From Streptomyces aureocirculatus (GTDB taxonomy: Bacteria > Actinomycetota > Actinomycetes > Streptomycetales > Streptomycetaceae), in contig NZ_JOAP01000018.1 in the NCBI RefSeq assembly GCF_000720475.1, positions 1-64,000 on the forward strand: 64,000 nt of DNA, written 5' to 3'. Below the pieces are notes generated by a model. The model was given only the letters and a program-made list of their open reading frames with translations, was not told the origin of the DNA and made no database searches. Position numbers and translations under genes: made by a program. Shown in pieces: positions 17,663 to 25,476 of this stretch; within the stretch, counting starts at the first letter, position 1, and every line of letters starts with the position of its first letter.

Positions 17663-17807
17663 TTGCGCCACGCGGCTGAGCCGCATGGTGTTCCTCCCGC
17701 TCGGCGGGCGAACAAGAAGAACTTTAGCCTGCGACCTGCCCGAACGCGAAATCCGGGTCCCGGCCGGGCGCCCGCCGCCCCGGGGCGGCGGGGCACGCCG
17801 CCACGCC

Positions 17808-18449
17808 CTAGTCGTCGTCGCCGAGCACCGGCTCCGGCAGCGTGCCCGCGTTGTGCTCGAGCAGGCGCCAGCCGCGCGCGCCCTGGCCGAGGACGGACCA
17901 GCAGCAGTTGGAGAGCCCGCCGAGGCCCTCCCAGTGCAGCGGGTCGAGGCCGAGGAGGCGGCCGATGGTCGTACGGATCGTGCCGCCGTGGCTGGCCACG
18001 ACGAGGGTGCCGTTGTCGGGCAGCTTCTTCGCGTGCGCGAGCACGACGGGGGCGGCCCGGTCGGCGACCTCGGTCTCCAGCTCACCGCCGCCGCGGCGCA
18101 CCGGCTCGCCGCGCTTCCAGGCGGCGTACTGCTCGCCGTGGGCGCCGATGATCTCGTCGTGGGTCAGGCCCTGCCAGGCCCCGGCGTACGTCTCGCGCAG
18201 GGCCTCGTCGTACGTGACGTCCAGGCCCGTGATCGCGGCCAGCTCGGCGGCCGTGGCGGCGGCCCGCCTCAGGTCGGAGGCGATGATCGCGTCCGGCTTC
18301 AGCGAGGCGAGCAGCCGGGCGGCACGCCGGGCCTGGGCGACGCCCGTGTCGGTCAGCTCGATGTCCGTGGTGCCCTGGAAGCGCCGCTCCAGGTTCCAGG
18401 CGGTCTGGCCGTGCCGCCACAGGATGATCCGGCAGCCGCGGTTGTTCAC
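17808..18449 (-). CDS. histidine phosphatase family protein (phosphoglycerate mutase-like)
   Basis: 213 residues. The catalytic RHG motif lies near the N-terminus (LWRHGQTAWN) and the second active-site histidine in VVASHGGTIR; LERRFQGTTDIELT is typical of the GpmB/CobC-like branch. It removes phosphate from a small molecule or protein through a phospho-histidine; the substrate is unknown. The GTG start at 18449 overlaps the rsfS stop by 4 bases (GTGA), so it is translationally coupled to the ribosome-silencing factor, an arrangement I recall as conserved in Streptomyces. Confidence 0.92.
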   Translation of the reverse strand: MNNRGCRIILWRHGQTAWNLERRFQGTTDIELTDTGVAQARRAARLLASLKPDAIIASDLRRAAATAAELAAITGLDVTYDEALRETYAGAWQGLTHDEIIGAHGEQYAAWKRGEPVRRGGGELETEVADRAAPVVLAHAKKLPDNGTLVVASHGGTIRTTIGRLLGLDPLHWEGLGGLSNCCWSVLGQGARGWRLLEHNAGTLPEPVLGDDD

Positions 18450-18904
18450 CGCAGCTCACCGCCGAGATCGCGCAGCACCCCGGCCTCCTCGGCCGCCTGC
18501 TGCCGCTCGGCGTACTCGACGCCCTTGCCGCGGGTGGCCTTCGCGTCGTCGGGCAGGGCGATCTCGGGGCAGTCCTTCCACAGGCGCTCGAGGGCGTAGA
18601 AGACGCGCTCCTCGCTGTGCTGGACGTGCACCACGATGTCGACGTAGTCGAGCAGGACCCAGCGGGCCTCGCGGTCGCCCTCGCGGCGCACCGGCTTGGC
18701 GCCCAGCTCCTTGTTGAGGCGCTCCTCGATCTCGTCGACGATCGACTTGACCTGGCGGTCGTTGGGTGCGGAGGCGAGCAGGAAGGCGTCCGTGATCGAC
18801 AGCACGTCGCTGACGTCGTACGCGATGATGTCGTGCGCGAGCTTGTCGGCCGCCGCCTGGGCGGCGACGGTGATGAGCTCGGTGGAGCGGTCCGTGGCGG
18901 TCAC
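18446..18904 (-). CDS. rsfS: ribosomal silencing factor RsfS (Iojap family)
   Basis: 152 residues. RsfS binds ribosomal protein L14 and blocks 30S-50S joining when nutrients are short. The family core is visible: IAYDVSDVLSITDAFLLASAPNDRQV in pieces, then ARWVLLDYVDIVVHVQ and EERVFYALERLW. The C-terminal extension past the core is usual for actinobacteria. The GTG start at 18904 is preceded by AAGGAAAG. It lies downstream of nadD and an LCP gene, the common nadD-rsfS linkage. Confidence 0.95.
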   Translation of the reverse strand: MTATDRSTELITVAAQAAADKLAHDIIAYDVSDVLSITDAFLLASAPNDRQVKSIVDEIEERLNKELGAKPVRREGDREARWVLLDYVDIVVHVQHSEERVFYALERLWKDCPEIALPDDAKATRGKGVEYAERQQAAEEAGVLRDLGGELR

Positions 18905-19000
18905 TAGAGAGCTTTCCTTCGATGGGCAATACCCCTCAAGGGTCTCACGGACCGCCCACGGCTCCCCAGAAGATTGTTTCCGGGCCGCGGGCGGGCCCCG

Positions 19001-20770
19001 TCAGTAGTCCCCGCCGAGCACCACGGACACATCCGCGTTCGGTGCCGCCTTGCCCTTGCTGACCGCGCCGGCGGGCAGGCCGAGGGTCTTGGCGACCTCC
19101 TGTGCCTCCGCCTTCTTGGCCGCGTCGGCGTAGGTGACCTGCGACGTCGCCGACGATCCGGAGCCGGTGCCGGAGTCGACGAAGGTGTAGCCGCCGTTGA
19201 CCAGGGCGATACGGGCCTTCTGGGTGGCGTCCTTGTCGCCGGTGGCGTTCTTCACACCGACCCGTACGGCCGCGCCCTGCTCCGGGCTCTTCACCGCGCC
19301 ACCGAGTACGTCCTTGACCACGCTCGCGCCGGTCTTCTCGGACAGCGTCCCGTCCTGCTGCACGGGGAGCAGCGCTGTGGAGTAGTCGCCGCCCTTGGCG
19401 CGGTCGGCGAGCTTGGCGAGGAAGGAGCCGAGGTCCTTCTCCTTCAGGGACGGGTCGAGGATCTGCGCGAGCGACTGCACGGTGACGGTCGCGGCCTGCG
19501 GGTCGGACGACAGTTTGCGCAGCACCCCCAGCATGACCTGCCCGAACCGGGTGAGCTGCGCGTTCTCGGCCTCGCCGGGCGCGCGGTAGGTGGCGTACGC
19601 GACGGCCATGGGCCCGCTCAGGGTCTGCTGTTCGCCCTTCTTGACGAGCGGTGCCTCGCCCTTCTTCTTCGTCTTGGGGTCGGGGACGTCGGCGTCGGTG
19701 TCGATGTCGATGTTGCCGACGAGTTCGACGAGGTTGTTGAGGTAGGGGGTGTCCAGGCGCCAGGTGCCCTCGACATGGGTGCCGAGCGCGGTGTCGATGG
19801 CCTCGCGGGTCCCGGTCGAGCCGTCGTCCTCGACGGACTTGGCGAGCGTGGTGCCGCTGCCGTCGTCGCCTGTCATGGCGAGGGAGTTGGGCAGCAGGAC
19901 GGTGGTGCCGCGCTTGGTGGTGGTGTTGTTCACCAGGAGCGCCGTGGACGTGCCGCCGCCCTTGGTGTTGTGCAGGTGGACGACGACCACGTCCCGCTTC
20001 TGCGGCCCTGCGGCGGCCTGCCCGCCGGACTTCTCGTCCGCCTGCCCCGGCAGGTCGCCCGCCGCCCACAGATAGCCGACGCCGCCGACGACGGCGAGCA
20101 CGAGCACCACCACGAGGGCGACGACGCGGGAGCGGCCGCGCCGCTTGGCCTCCTCGCGCCGCTCGGTGCGGCTCTCCGTGAACTTCAGCCAGTCGATGAC
20201 GTCTTCGGACTGCTCGTCCGGTTCCTCTATGAACGAGAACTGCTCGGTGCGGTACTCAGGGGGTTCCTGGGACTCCTGGGACTGCGGCTCCTGGGAGCCG
20301 TGGGGCTCGTGCAGCTCGTGGGGCTCGCCCTGACCTTGATGCTGCTGCGACTCGCGGTACTCCTGTTGCGGCGCGTGCTGCTGCTGCGGGATCCAACCGC
20401 CCTGCTGCCCGGCGTCGTACGAGGCCCCGGCGTCATACGACTGCGGCGGCAGCGCCCCCGAGGCGTACGGGTCGTAACCGTAGCCCTGCGGCTGCTGTTG
20501 CTGTTGCTGTTGTTGCTGTTGCTGTTGTTGCTGCTGCTGCCGCTGCGCGGCGTACGTGTCGTACGAAGGCTGCGCCTGTGGGGGAACCTGGTGCTGCCGC
20601 ACCAGTTGGTACACCGGCTGCCCGTACTCGTCGTACCCGACGACCTCGTACTGGTCCGCCGCGGCACCCGCGTACTGATCCGCGGCACCCGTGTACTGGC
20701 CCGCGTCACCCGCGTACTGACCCGCATACGGGTCCTGGCCCGCATACGGGTCGTACTGTCGGTCGTTCAC
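19001..20770 (-). CDS. LCP-type protein with LytR C-terminal domain
   Basis: 589 residues. The cytoplasmic N-terminus (about 200 residues) is Gln/Tyr/Gly/Pro-rich with a pure glutamine run. One TM follows (VVALVVVLVLAVVGGVGYLW), then an extracellular region resembling LytR-CpsA-Psr domains and a LytR_C domain at the end (VRVGVKNATG to VSVVLGGDY). LCP enzymes attach secondary polymers to peptidoglycan. The central domain is diverged: I do not see the usual arginine/aspartate RSDTM-like signature (GGGTSTALLVNN is in its place), so catalysis is doubtful. The GTG start at 20770 has AGGGG 7 bases upstream, just past the nadD stop; the two are probably co-transcribed. Confidence 0.82.
   Translation of the reverse strand: MNDRQYDPYAGQDPYAGQYAGDAGQYTGAADQYAGAAADQYEVVGYDEYGQPVYQLVRQHQVPPQAQPSYDTYAAQRQQQQQQQQQQQQQQQQPQGYGYDPYASGALPPQSYDAGASYDAGQQGGWIPQQQHAPQQEYRESQQHQGQGEPHELHEPHGSQEPQSQESQEPPEYRTEQFSFIEEPDEQSEDVIDWLKFTESRTERREEAKRRGRSRVVALVVVLVLAVVGGVGYLWAAGDLPGQADEKSGGQAAAGPQKRDVVVVHLHNTKGGGTSTALLVNNTTTKRGTTVLLPNSLAMTGDDGSGTTLAKSVEDDGSTGTREAIDTALGTHVEGTWRLDTPYLNNLVELVGNIDIDTDADVPDPKTKKKGEAPLVKKGEQQTLSGPMAVAYATYRAPGEAENAQLTRFGQVMLGVLRKLSSDPQAATVTVQSLAQILDPSLKEKDLGSFLAKLADRAKGGDYSTALLPVQQDGTLSEKTGASVVKDVLGGAVKSPEQGAAVRVGVKNATGDKDATQKARIALVNGGYTFVDSGTGSGSSATSQVTYADAAKKAEAQEVAKTLGLPAGAVSKGKAAPNADVSVVLGGDY
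20492..20539 (-). repeat. polyglutamine-encoding CAG/CAA run
   Basis: Sixteen consecutive in-frame Gln codons, mixed CAG and CAA, in the N-terminal tail of the LCP protein. The mixture of codons makes it less slippage-prone than a pure CAG tract. Confidence 0.9.
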
Positions 20771-20786
20771 CGGTGCCCCTCTCGGC

Positions 20787-21422
20787 TCACTCGCCGCGGT
20801 ACAGCTCACGCTTGTCGATATAACGCACCACGCCGTCCGGCACCAGGTACCAGACAGGGTCCCCGCCCGCGACCCGCGCGCGGCAGTCCGTGGAGGAGAT
20901 GGCGAGGGCGGGCACCTCCACCAGCGAGACCCCGCCCTCGGGCAGGCCGGGGTCGGCCAGGGTGTGGCCGGGCCGGGTGACGCCGATGAAGTGGGCCAGC
21001 GCGAACAGCTCTTCGGTGTCCCGCCAGGTGAGGATCTGACCGAGCGCGTCGGCGCCCGTGATGAAGAAGAGGTCCGCCTCGGGGTTGAGGCGGCGCAGGT
21101 CGCGCAGGGTGTCCGTGGTGTAGGTGGGGCCGCCGCGGTCCATGTCGATGCGGCTGACCGAGAACTGCGGGTTCTCGGCGGTCGCGATGACCGTCATCAG
21201 ATAGCGGTCCTCGGCGGGCGAGACCTTCTTGTCGCTCTTCTGCCACGGCTGCCCGGTCGGTACGAACACCACCTCGTCGAGGTGGAAACGGGCGGCGACC
21301 TCACTGGCCGCCACCAGGTGTCCGTGGTGGATCGGGTCGAACGTTCCGCCCATGACGCCGAGGCGGCGCTTGGCCGCGCTCACCGGTCCTGTGCCCGGGT
21401 CGCCCTGCGGGCCGGTCGGCAT
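20787..21422 (-). CDS. nadD: nicotinate-nucleotide adenylyltransferase
   Basis: Converts nicotinate mononucleotide and ATP to deamido-NAD in NAD synthesis. The nucleotidyltransferase signature [15 protein letters not shown] contains the HxGH motif, and the late [20 protein letters not shown] carries the ISSTxxR signature. About 211 residues. The start at 21422 (MPTGPQGD) was chosen because GGGAG lies 8 bases upstream; the in-frame ATG at 21437 (MGEQDMPTG) is equally possible and has no clear ribosome site. Next downstream is the LCP gene (16-base gap) and then rsfS. Confidence 0.95.
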   Translation of the reverse strand: MPTGPQGDPGTGPVSAAKRRLGVMGGTFDPIHHGHLVAASEVAARFHLDEVVFVPTGQPWQKSDKKVSPAEDRYLMTVIATAENPQFSVSRIDMDRGGPTYTTDTLRDLRRLNPEADLFFITGADALGQILTWRDTEELFALAHFIGVTRPGHTLADPGLPEGGVSLVEVPALAISSTDCRARVAGGDPVWYLVPDGVVRYIDKRELYRGE

Positions 21423-21513
21423 GTCCTGCTCTCCCATGCGTGCAGACACTACCGGCCCGGCGAGCGGGTCCTGCCGTCAGCCGTCCGGGTGCCCGGCCCG
21501 GCCGGGGCCGGGC

Positions 21514-21681
21514 TCAGCGGTCGCGGTTGAAGCGCGTGGTGATCCACAGCAGCAGGAGGAGCGCGAGCAGGGCGCCGCCGCCGGTGAGGTAGGGGCTGAG
21601 GCTTTCGTGGCCGCCGCTGTGCTCGCCGCCCTCGGACGCGAGGGAGACCAGTTGGGCAGCGGCGGTGCTGGGGAGGCTCAT
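21514..21681 (-). CDS. 55-residue single-TM protein
   Basis: Short ORF MSLPSTAAAQLVSLASEGG with a His/Gly patch (GGEHSGGH), one TM helix rich in leucine (ALLALLLLLWI) and a basic end TTRFNRDR. It is preceded by an AGGT-type ribosome site and lies 77 bp before nadD in the same direction. I recall small proteins like this beside nadD in other Streptomyces, but no function is known. The TM/charge layout predicts an outside N-terminus and a cytoplasmic basic tail. Confidence 0.75.
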   Translation of the reverse strand: MSLPSTAAAQLVSLASEGGEHSGGHESLSPYLTGGGALLALLLLLWITTRFNRDR

Positions 21682-21813
21682 CGTCAGCAGGACCTATCCG
21701 GTGTGTGGGATCGGGATAAAGACTCGGAACCATCGTATGCGGGCACCCGGGCGGCGATCACGCCGACTCCGCCGTTGCGGTACGAGGCGCGGGCGCGCGC
21801 GGCACCCGTTCCG

Positions 21814-21928
21814 CCCGCGATCAGCGCACGGGGCGGCTCGCGATCAGCTCACGCGGCTGCCCGCGATCAGCTCACGCGGCTGCTCACGATGAGCGCAAGC
21901 GGCGGCCCGCGATCAGCTCTCGGGGCCG
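21814..21928. repeat. five 23-bp tandem repeats
   Basis: Units at 21814, 21837, 21860, 21883 and 21906, each exactly 23 bp, with core CGCGATCAGCTCACGCGG. Units 2 and 3 differ at two bases, the others at several. The last unit runs over the stop codon of the small membrane protein gene that ends at 21913. The rest of the 21682-21912 gap shows no gene. Confidence 0.9.
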
Positions 21929-22227
21929 CCCGCGGACCCGCCACTCGGCGCACGGCCCGCCGTGCCGCCTGCCGTGCCGCCTGCCGAGTCGCCCGCCGCA
22001 CGGTCCACCGCGGCGTCCCGGGAACCGCCCCCGGCCGACGGCGCGTCCTTACCCCCGCTCCCCTGACGCTCGCTCCCCTGCCGGTACCCGCGCAGCAGCA
22101 GCCAGGCCACCAGGACGCAGCCCACCACCATCACGATCAGCACGACGCGTAGCAGGTTGCCCGGGCCCTGCTTGCCCGCCGCGTGGGCGGCGAGGGTGAG
22201 GGCTTCGGCTGCGGAGATGTGCTCCAT
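21913..22227 (-). CDS. 104-residue single-TM protein, unknown function
   Basis: The N-terminus MEHISAAEALTLAAHAAG leads into one TM helix (LLRVVLIVMVVGCVLVAWLLL) at about residues 25-45. A basic stop-transfer (RGYRQGSERQ) and a low-complexity Gly/Ala/Ser tail rich in GGTAGGTAG-type repeats follow. A good AAGGAG lies 9 bases before the ATG. It is divergent from the M48 protease with a 142-bp gap. The stop codon lies inside the last unit of the 23-bp repeat array, so repeat changes could alter the C-terminus. Confidence 0.78.
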   Translation of the reverse strand: MEHISAAEALTLAAHAAGKQGPGNLLRVVLIVMVVGCVLVAWLLLRGYRQGSERQGSGGKDAPSAGGGSRDAAVDRAAGDSAGGTAGGTAGRAPSGGSAGGPES

Positions 22228-22369
22228 GGCGGATGACTCCTTCTGTGTGCTGCCTCGCCACGGTATCTCCGCCTAGGCTGGGGCTCGTCTCGGGGGCAGG
22301 AATCGGACCGGCGCCGGCCGGAGCCGACACGACGTCGGACCAGAGCCGACACGACATGGGGGACGCGGC

Positions 22370-23509
22370 ATGACCGACGGCAACCACAACGGCGCGGGGC
22401 ACGAGCAGGAGAACGTGCCCAGCCGGCAGCGCAGGCGCTTTCCCGGCATCTCCTCCCGGGCCTACGAGCACCCCGCGGACCGCTCGGCCCTGGTGGCCCT
22501 GCGCAAGCTCACCGGCTTCGACACGGTCTTCAAGGCCCTCAGCGGGCTGCTGCCCGAGCGCAGCCTGCGACTGCTTTTCCTCTCGGACTCGGTACGCGTG
22601 TCCGACGCCCAGTTCGCCCACCTGAACACCATGCTCCGGGACGCCTGCTACATCCTGGACCTGGAGAAGGTCCCGGCGATGTACGTCCAGCAGGACCCGA
22701 AGCCGAACGCCATGTGCATCGGGCTCGACGAGCCGATCATCGTGGTCACCACCGGCCTTGTGGAACTCCTCGACGAGGAGGAGATGCGGGCGGTCGTCGG
22801 CCACGAGGTGGGCCACGCCCTCTCCGGCCACTCCGTGTACCGCACGATCCTGCTGTTCCTGACGAACCTCGCCCTGAAGGTGGCGTGGATCCCGCTCGGC
22901 AATGTCGCGATCATGGCGATCGTGACCGCGCTGCGCGAGTGGTTCCGCAAGTCCGAGCTGTCCGCGGACCGCGCGGGCCTCCTCGTCGGCCAGGACCTGC
23001 AGGCGTCCATGCGCGGCCTGATGAAGATCGCGGGCGGCAACCATCTGCACGAGATGAACGTGGACGCGTTCCTGGAGCAGGCCGAGGAGTACGAGGCCGG
23101 CGGCGACCTGCGCGACTCCGTACTGAAGATCCTGAACGTGCTGCCGCGCTCGCACCCCTTCACCACCGTGCGCGCCGCCGAGCTGAAGAAGTGGGCCGCG
23201 ACCCGCGACTACCAGCGCATCATGGACGGCCACTACCCGCGCCGCGACGAGGACCCGGACACCTCGGTCACCGACTCCTTCCGCCAGTCGGCGTCGGCGT
23301 ACGCGGAGGACGTGCGCACCAGCAAGGACCCGCTGATGAAGCTGGTCTCCGACATCGCGGGCGGCGCCGGCGACCTGGGCGGCAAGCTGCGCGGGAAGTT
23401 CACCGGACAGGCCGGCGGCGGCAACGCGCCCGGGGACCCCGGGGGCAGCACCTCGGGCCGCCCCACCGACGGCCCCGACAGCCCCGACAGCCCCGACAGC
23501 CCCAAGTAG
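22370..23509 (+). CDS. M48-family zinc metalloprotease
   Basis: 379 residues. The zinc-binding HEVGH lies at about residues 144-148 (VVGHEVGHALSGHS), with a downstream ELSADRAGL supplying the third ligand, as in HtpX/Ste24-like peptidases. The preceding PNAMCIGLDEPIIVVTTGL is typical of this branch. A hydrophobic pair around residues 155-185 suggests membrane association. The tail is Gly/Pro/Ser/Asp-rich, ending in a (DSP)n repeat. The ATG at 22370 has GGGGGA upstream. The gene ends 5 bp before a convergent gene, leaving no room for a separate terminator. Role in membrane-protein turnover is inferred from the family. Confidence 0.92.
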   Translation: MTDGNHNGAGHEQENVPSRQRRRFPGISSRAYEHPADRSALVALRKLTGFDTVFKALSGLLPERSLRLLFLSDSVRVSDAQFAHLNTMLRDACYILDLEKVPAMYVQQDPKPNAMCIGLDEPIIVVTTGLVELLDEEEMRAVVGHEVGHALSGHSVYRTILLFLTNLALKVAWIPLGNVAIMAIVTALREWFRKSELSADRAGLLVGQDLQASMRGLMKIAGGNHLHEMNVDAFLEQAEEYEAGGDLRDSVLKILNVLPRSHPFTTVRAAELKKWAATRDYQRIMDGHYPRRDEDPDTSVTDSFRQSASAYAEDVRTSKDPLMKLVSDIAGGAGDLGGKLRGKFTGQAGGGNAPGDPGGSTSGRPTDGPDSPDSPDSPK

Positions 23510-23514
23510 GCCGC

Positions 23515-24579
23515 TCACACCCTGGGCTGTGCCGCCCCCGCCAGCGTCCCGCACAGCGCCGTCGCGTCCCCCGTCGCGTACGGGTCGGTGCCCGCGGGCC
23601 CGCCTGCCTTCGCCCGCTGGTCCGCGAGCAGCGGGCGAAGCACCCGGGTGGTGTCGGCGGCGCAGGCGAGCGGTCCCGCCTGGAGGTAGGAGACGAGCAG
23701 TTCGGCCTGGTGCATGCGCAGGTCGTCGCGGTCGAAGCGGAAGTGCAGCGCGCGCCGGACGGTGAAAAGCGAGGCCCGCGCGCGCTGGTCGGTGCGGGCG
23801 GGCCGGAGCGCGTAGACGAAGGTGTGGTCGGAGGAGACCTCCAGGGTCCCCTTGTCCGTCTCGGCGGCCCGCAGGGTGCCCTGGACGCGCACCCCCGGGT
23901 CGGCGAGCGCCGTCTTCGCCGGGTCGAACCGCACCATCCAGCCGGTGGGCGCGTGCCGGCCGTCGGCCGCCGGGTGGGCGAGGCTGCGGTCGAACTGGTC
24001 GAGCTGGCCCGGGTCGAGCAGGACGCGGGGCGAGCGCACGGCGCGGCCCATGAGCACGTCCGGGTCGAGGGAGGACTCGACCAGGTAGTCCTTGGCGGTG
24101 GTGAGCGCGGAGAGGACCTGGTCCTCGGAGAAGTGGGCGGTGCGCCGGGTGGCGGGCAGGTTGATGCCGCCGGCGCCGACGCGGAACTGTGCGGCGGGGC
24201 TCTTGGCGAACAGGGCGGCCACCTTCGCCGAGCCGGGCACGCGGCCCTGGGGCGCGAGCGGGATGACGGTCATCCGCAGCGGGTCGGGGCGCTTGGCGGC
24301 GGGGCTGCCGTAGGGGTGCCGTACGCCCATGTAGATCGCGGTGCCGAAGGCGACGGCGATGAGGACGACGAGGACGACGAGCTGGCGGGAGAGGCGGCGG
24401 TGCGGGCTCGCCCTGCGGCGCACGGCGCGCGCGTGGTCGCTCATGCGCTCGCGCGCGGAGAACTCCTGCAGTCGCGCAGCGCGCACGAACGACTCGTCGA
24501 AGACGACGGATCGGTACTCGTCCTCACCTCCGGGAGCGCCCTCGGGTGTCCCCGCAGGTGGTTCTCCTGGACCGCCCAT
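23515..24579 (-). CDS. membrane-anchored protein sharing an N-terminal motif with its neighbour
   Basis: 354 residues, family not recognised. The cytoplasmic N-terminus contains YRSVVFDESFVRAARLQEFSA, then a basic stretch, one TM helix (LVVLVVLIAVAFGTAIYMGV) and a large extracellular part. Two cysteines (LACAAD and ALCGTL) could form a disulfide. The motif SVVFDExFVRAA recurs in the next gene (24741-25394), which also has one TM, so the two are likely diverged relatives. The start is a GTG or ATG near 24579 with GGAGAACC-type purines. It converges on the M48 protease with a 5-bp gap. Confidence 0.8.
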   Translation of the reverse strand: MGGPGEPPAGTPEGAPGGEDEYRSVVFDESFVRAARLQEFSARERMSDHARAVRRRASPHRRLSRQLVVLVVLIAVAFGTAIYMGVRHPYGSPAAKRPDPLRMTVIPLAPQGRVPGSAKVAALFAKSPAAQFRVGAGGINLPATRRTAHFSEDQVLSALTTAKDYLVESSLDPDVLMGRAVRSPRVLLDPGQLDQFDRSLAHPAADGRHAPTGWMVRFDPAKTALADPGVRVQGTLRAAETDKGTLEVSSDHTFVYALRPARTDQRARASLFTVRRALHFRFDRDDLRMHQAELLVSYLQAGPLACAADTTRVLRPLLADQRAKAGGPAGTDPYATGDATALCGTLAGAAQPRV

Positions 24580-24740
24580 ACCTTCAGGGTAGGTCTCCGG
24601 GCGTCGAGGTAAACGCCGTGGTACACGACAACTTCTGACAACTGCTCACGTCCGTGGCGCAGTTGGGCGCACGGGCGCGGCGAGGGTGCGGACGGGACGC
24701 GAACCGGGCGCGAACTGGACGCGGACAGGGGCTTTCGCCG

Positions 24741-25394
24741 TCAGGGGGTACGGGGTTCCGCAGGGACCGGGGACTGGCCGAACTCCGCCGACGCGGAGGG
24801 GGTTCCGGCGTCGCCGGGGCCCGCGTTCTGCTCGATCTCGGTGGTGGCGGGCGGGGGTATCCGGTCCTGGCGGCCGGACGCCGCTCCGCGGTACACCGCG
24901 GCGAAGGCGAAGGCGACCATGCCTATGCCGAGGACGAGGGCGAGCATCCAGGCGACGGGGCGGTGCCAGCGAACCTGGGGGTTGCGGCGGCCGTAGCGCC
25001 CGTGACCGCCGTGACCGCCTTCCAGGAAGTCCCGGTCGTCGGCGTACTCGCCGTATGCGGCGTAGTCGGCGTAGTCGGCGTAGTCGGGCCCGAACTCGCC
25101 GTTGCCGTCCGGGCCGTACCCGTCGTGGTACGGATGCCCGTCGTGGTCGTTGTAGTCGTTGTAGTCGTTGTCCCGTCTTCCCGTGCCGCGGCGGCGGGTG
25201 CGGCCGCGGCGGGACTCGGTCTCGGACGCCTCGGCGCGTGCCTGGGCGGCGGCGAGCAGCCGCTCGACCGCGGTGGGCTCATGGATCTCGGCGGCGCGCA
25301 CGAAATCCTCGTCGAAGACCACGGAGGCGAACTCCTCGTCCGCATCCCCGTGGTCGCGGTCGTCGTCGGGCTCCCAGCCGTCGGGAAACGGCAT
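24741..25394 (-). CDS. small anchored protein with SVVFDE motif and Tyr/Asp repeats
   Basis: About 217 residues. The acidic N-terminus has FASVVFDEDFVRAAEIHEPTA, then an Ala/Glu helix (ERLLAAAQARAEAS), an Arg-rich patch, and a tract of Tyr/Asp/Asn/His micro-repeats (NDYNDYND; YADYADYAAYGEYAD). One TM (VAWMLALVLGIGMVAFAFAAVY) and a short extracellular tail follow. The start at 25394 was chosen for MPFPDGWEP with GGAGG/GGGGGG upstream; GTG 25415 and GTG 25403 are alternatives. Function unknown; the shared motif with the preceding gene suggests a common cytoplasmic partner. Confidence 0.78.
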   Translation of the reverse strand: MPFPDGWEPDDDRDHGDADEEFASVVFDEDFVRAAEIHEPTAVERLLAAAQARAEASETESRRGRTRRRGTGRRDNDYNDYNDHDGHPYHDGYGPDGNGEFGPDYADYADYAAYGEYADDRDFLEGGHGGHGRYGRRNPQVRWHRPVAWMLALVLGIGMVAFAFAAVYRGAASGRQDRIPPPATTEIEQNAGPGDAGTPSASAEFGQSPVPAEPRTP

Positions 25395-25476
25395 GCCCCC
25401 CACGTCCTCCGGCACGCGTCCAGCGTAGACCTGAAGTGGGCAATTTGGGCAGACGGCAAGGGAATTCAGGCGGCTG

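Noticed and set aside
13181..17663. Genomic island integrated at a tRNA
   Set aside because: No integrase, no partial tRNA remnant (both copies are whole) and no change in composition; the genes look like Streptomyces core or near-core.
21814..21928. CRISPR-like array
   Set aside because: Units are contiguous with no spacers, and no cas genes are present; it is a simple tandem repeat.
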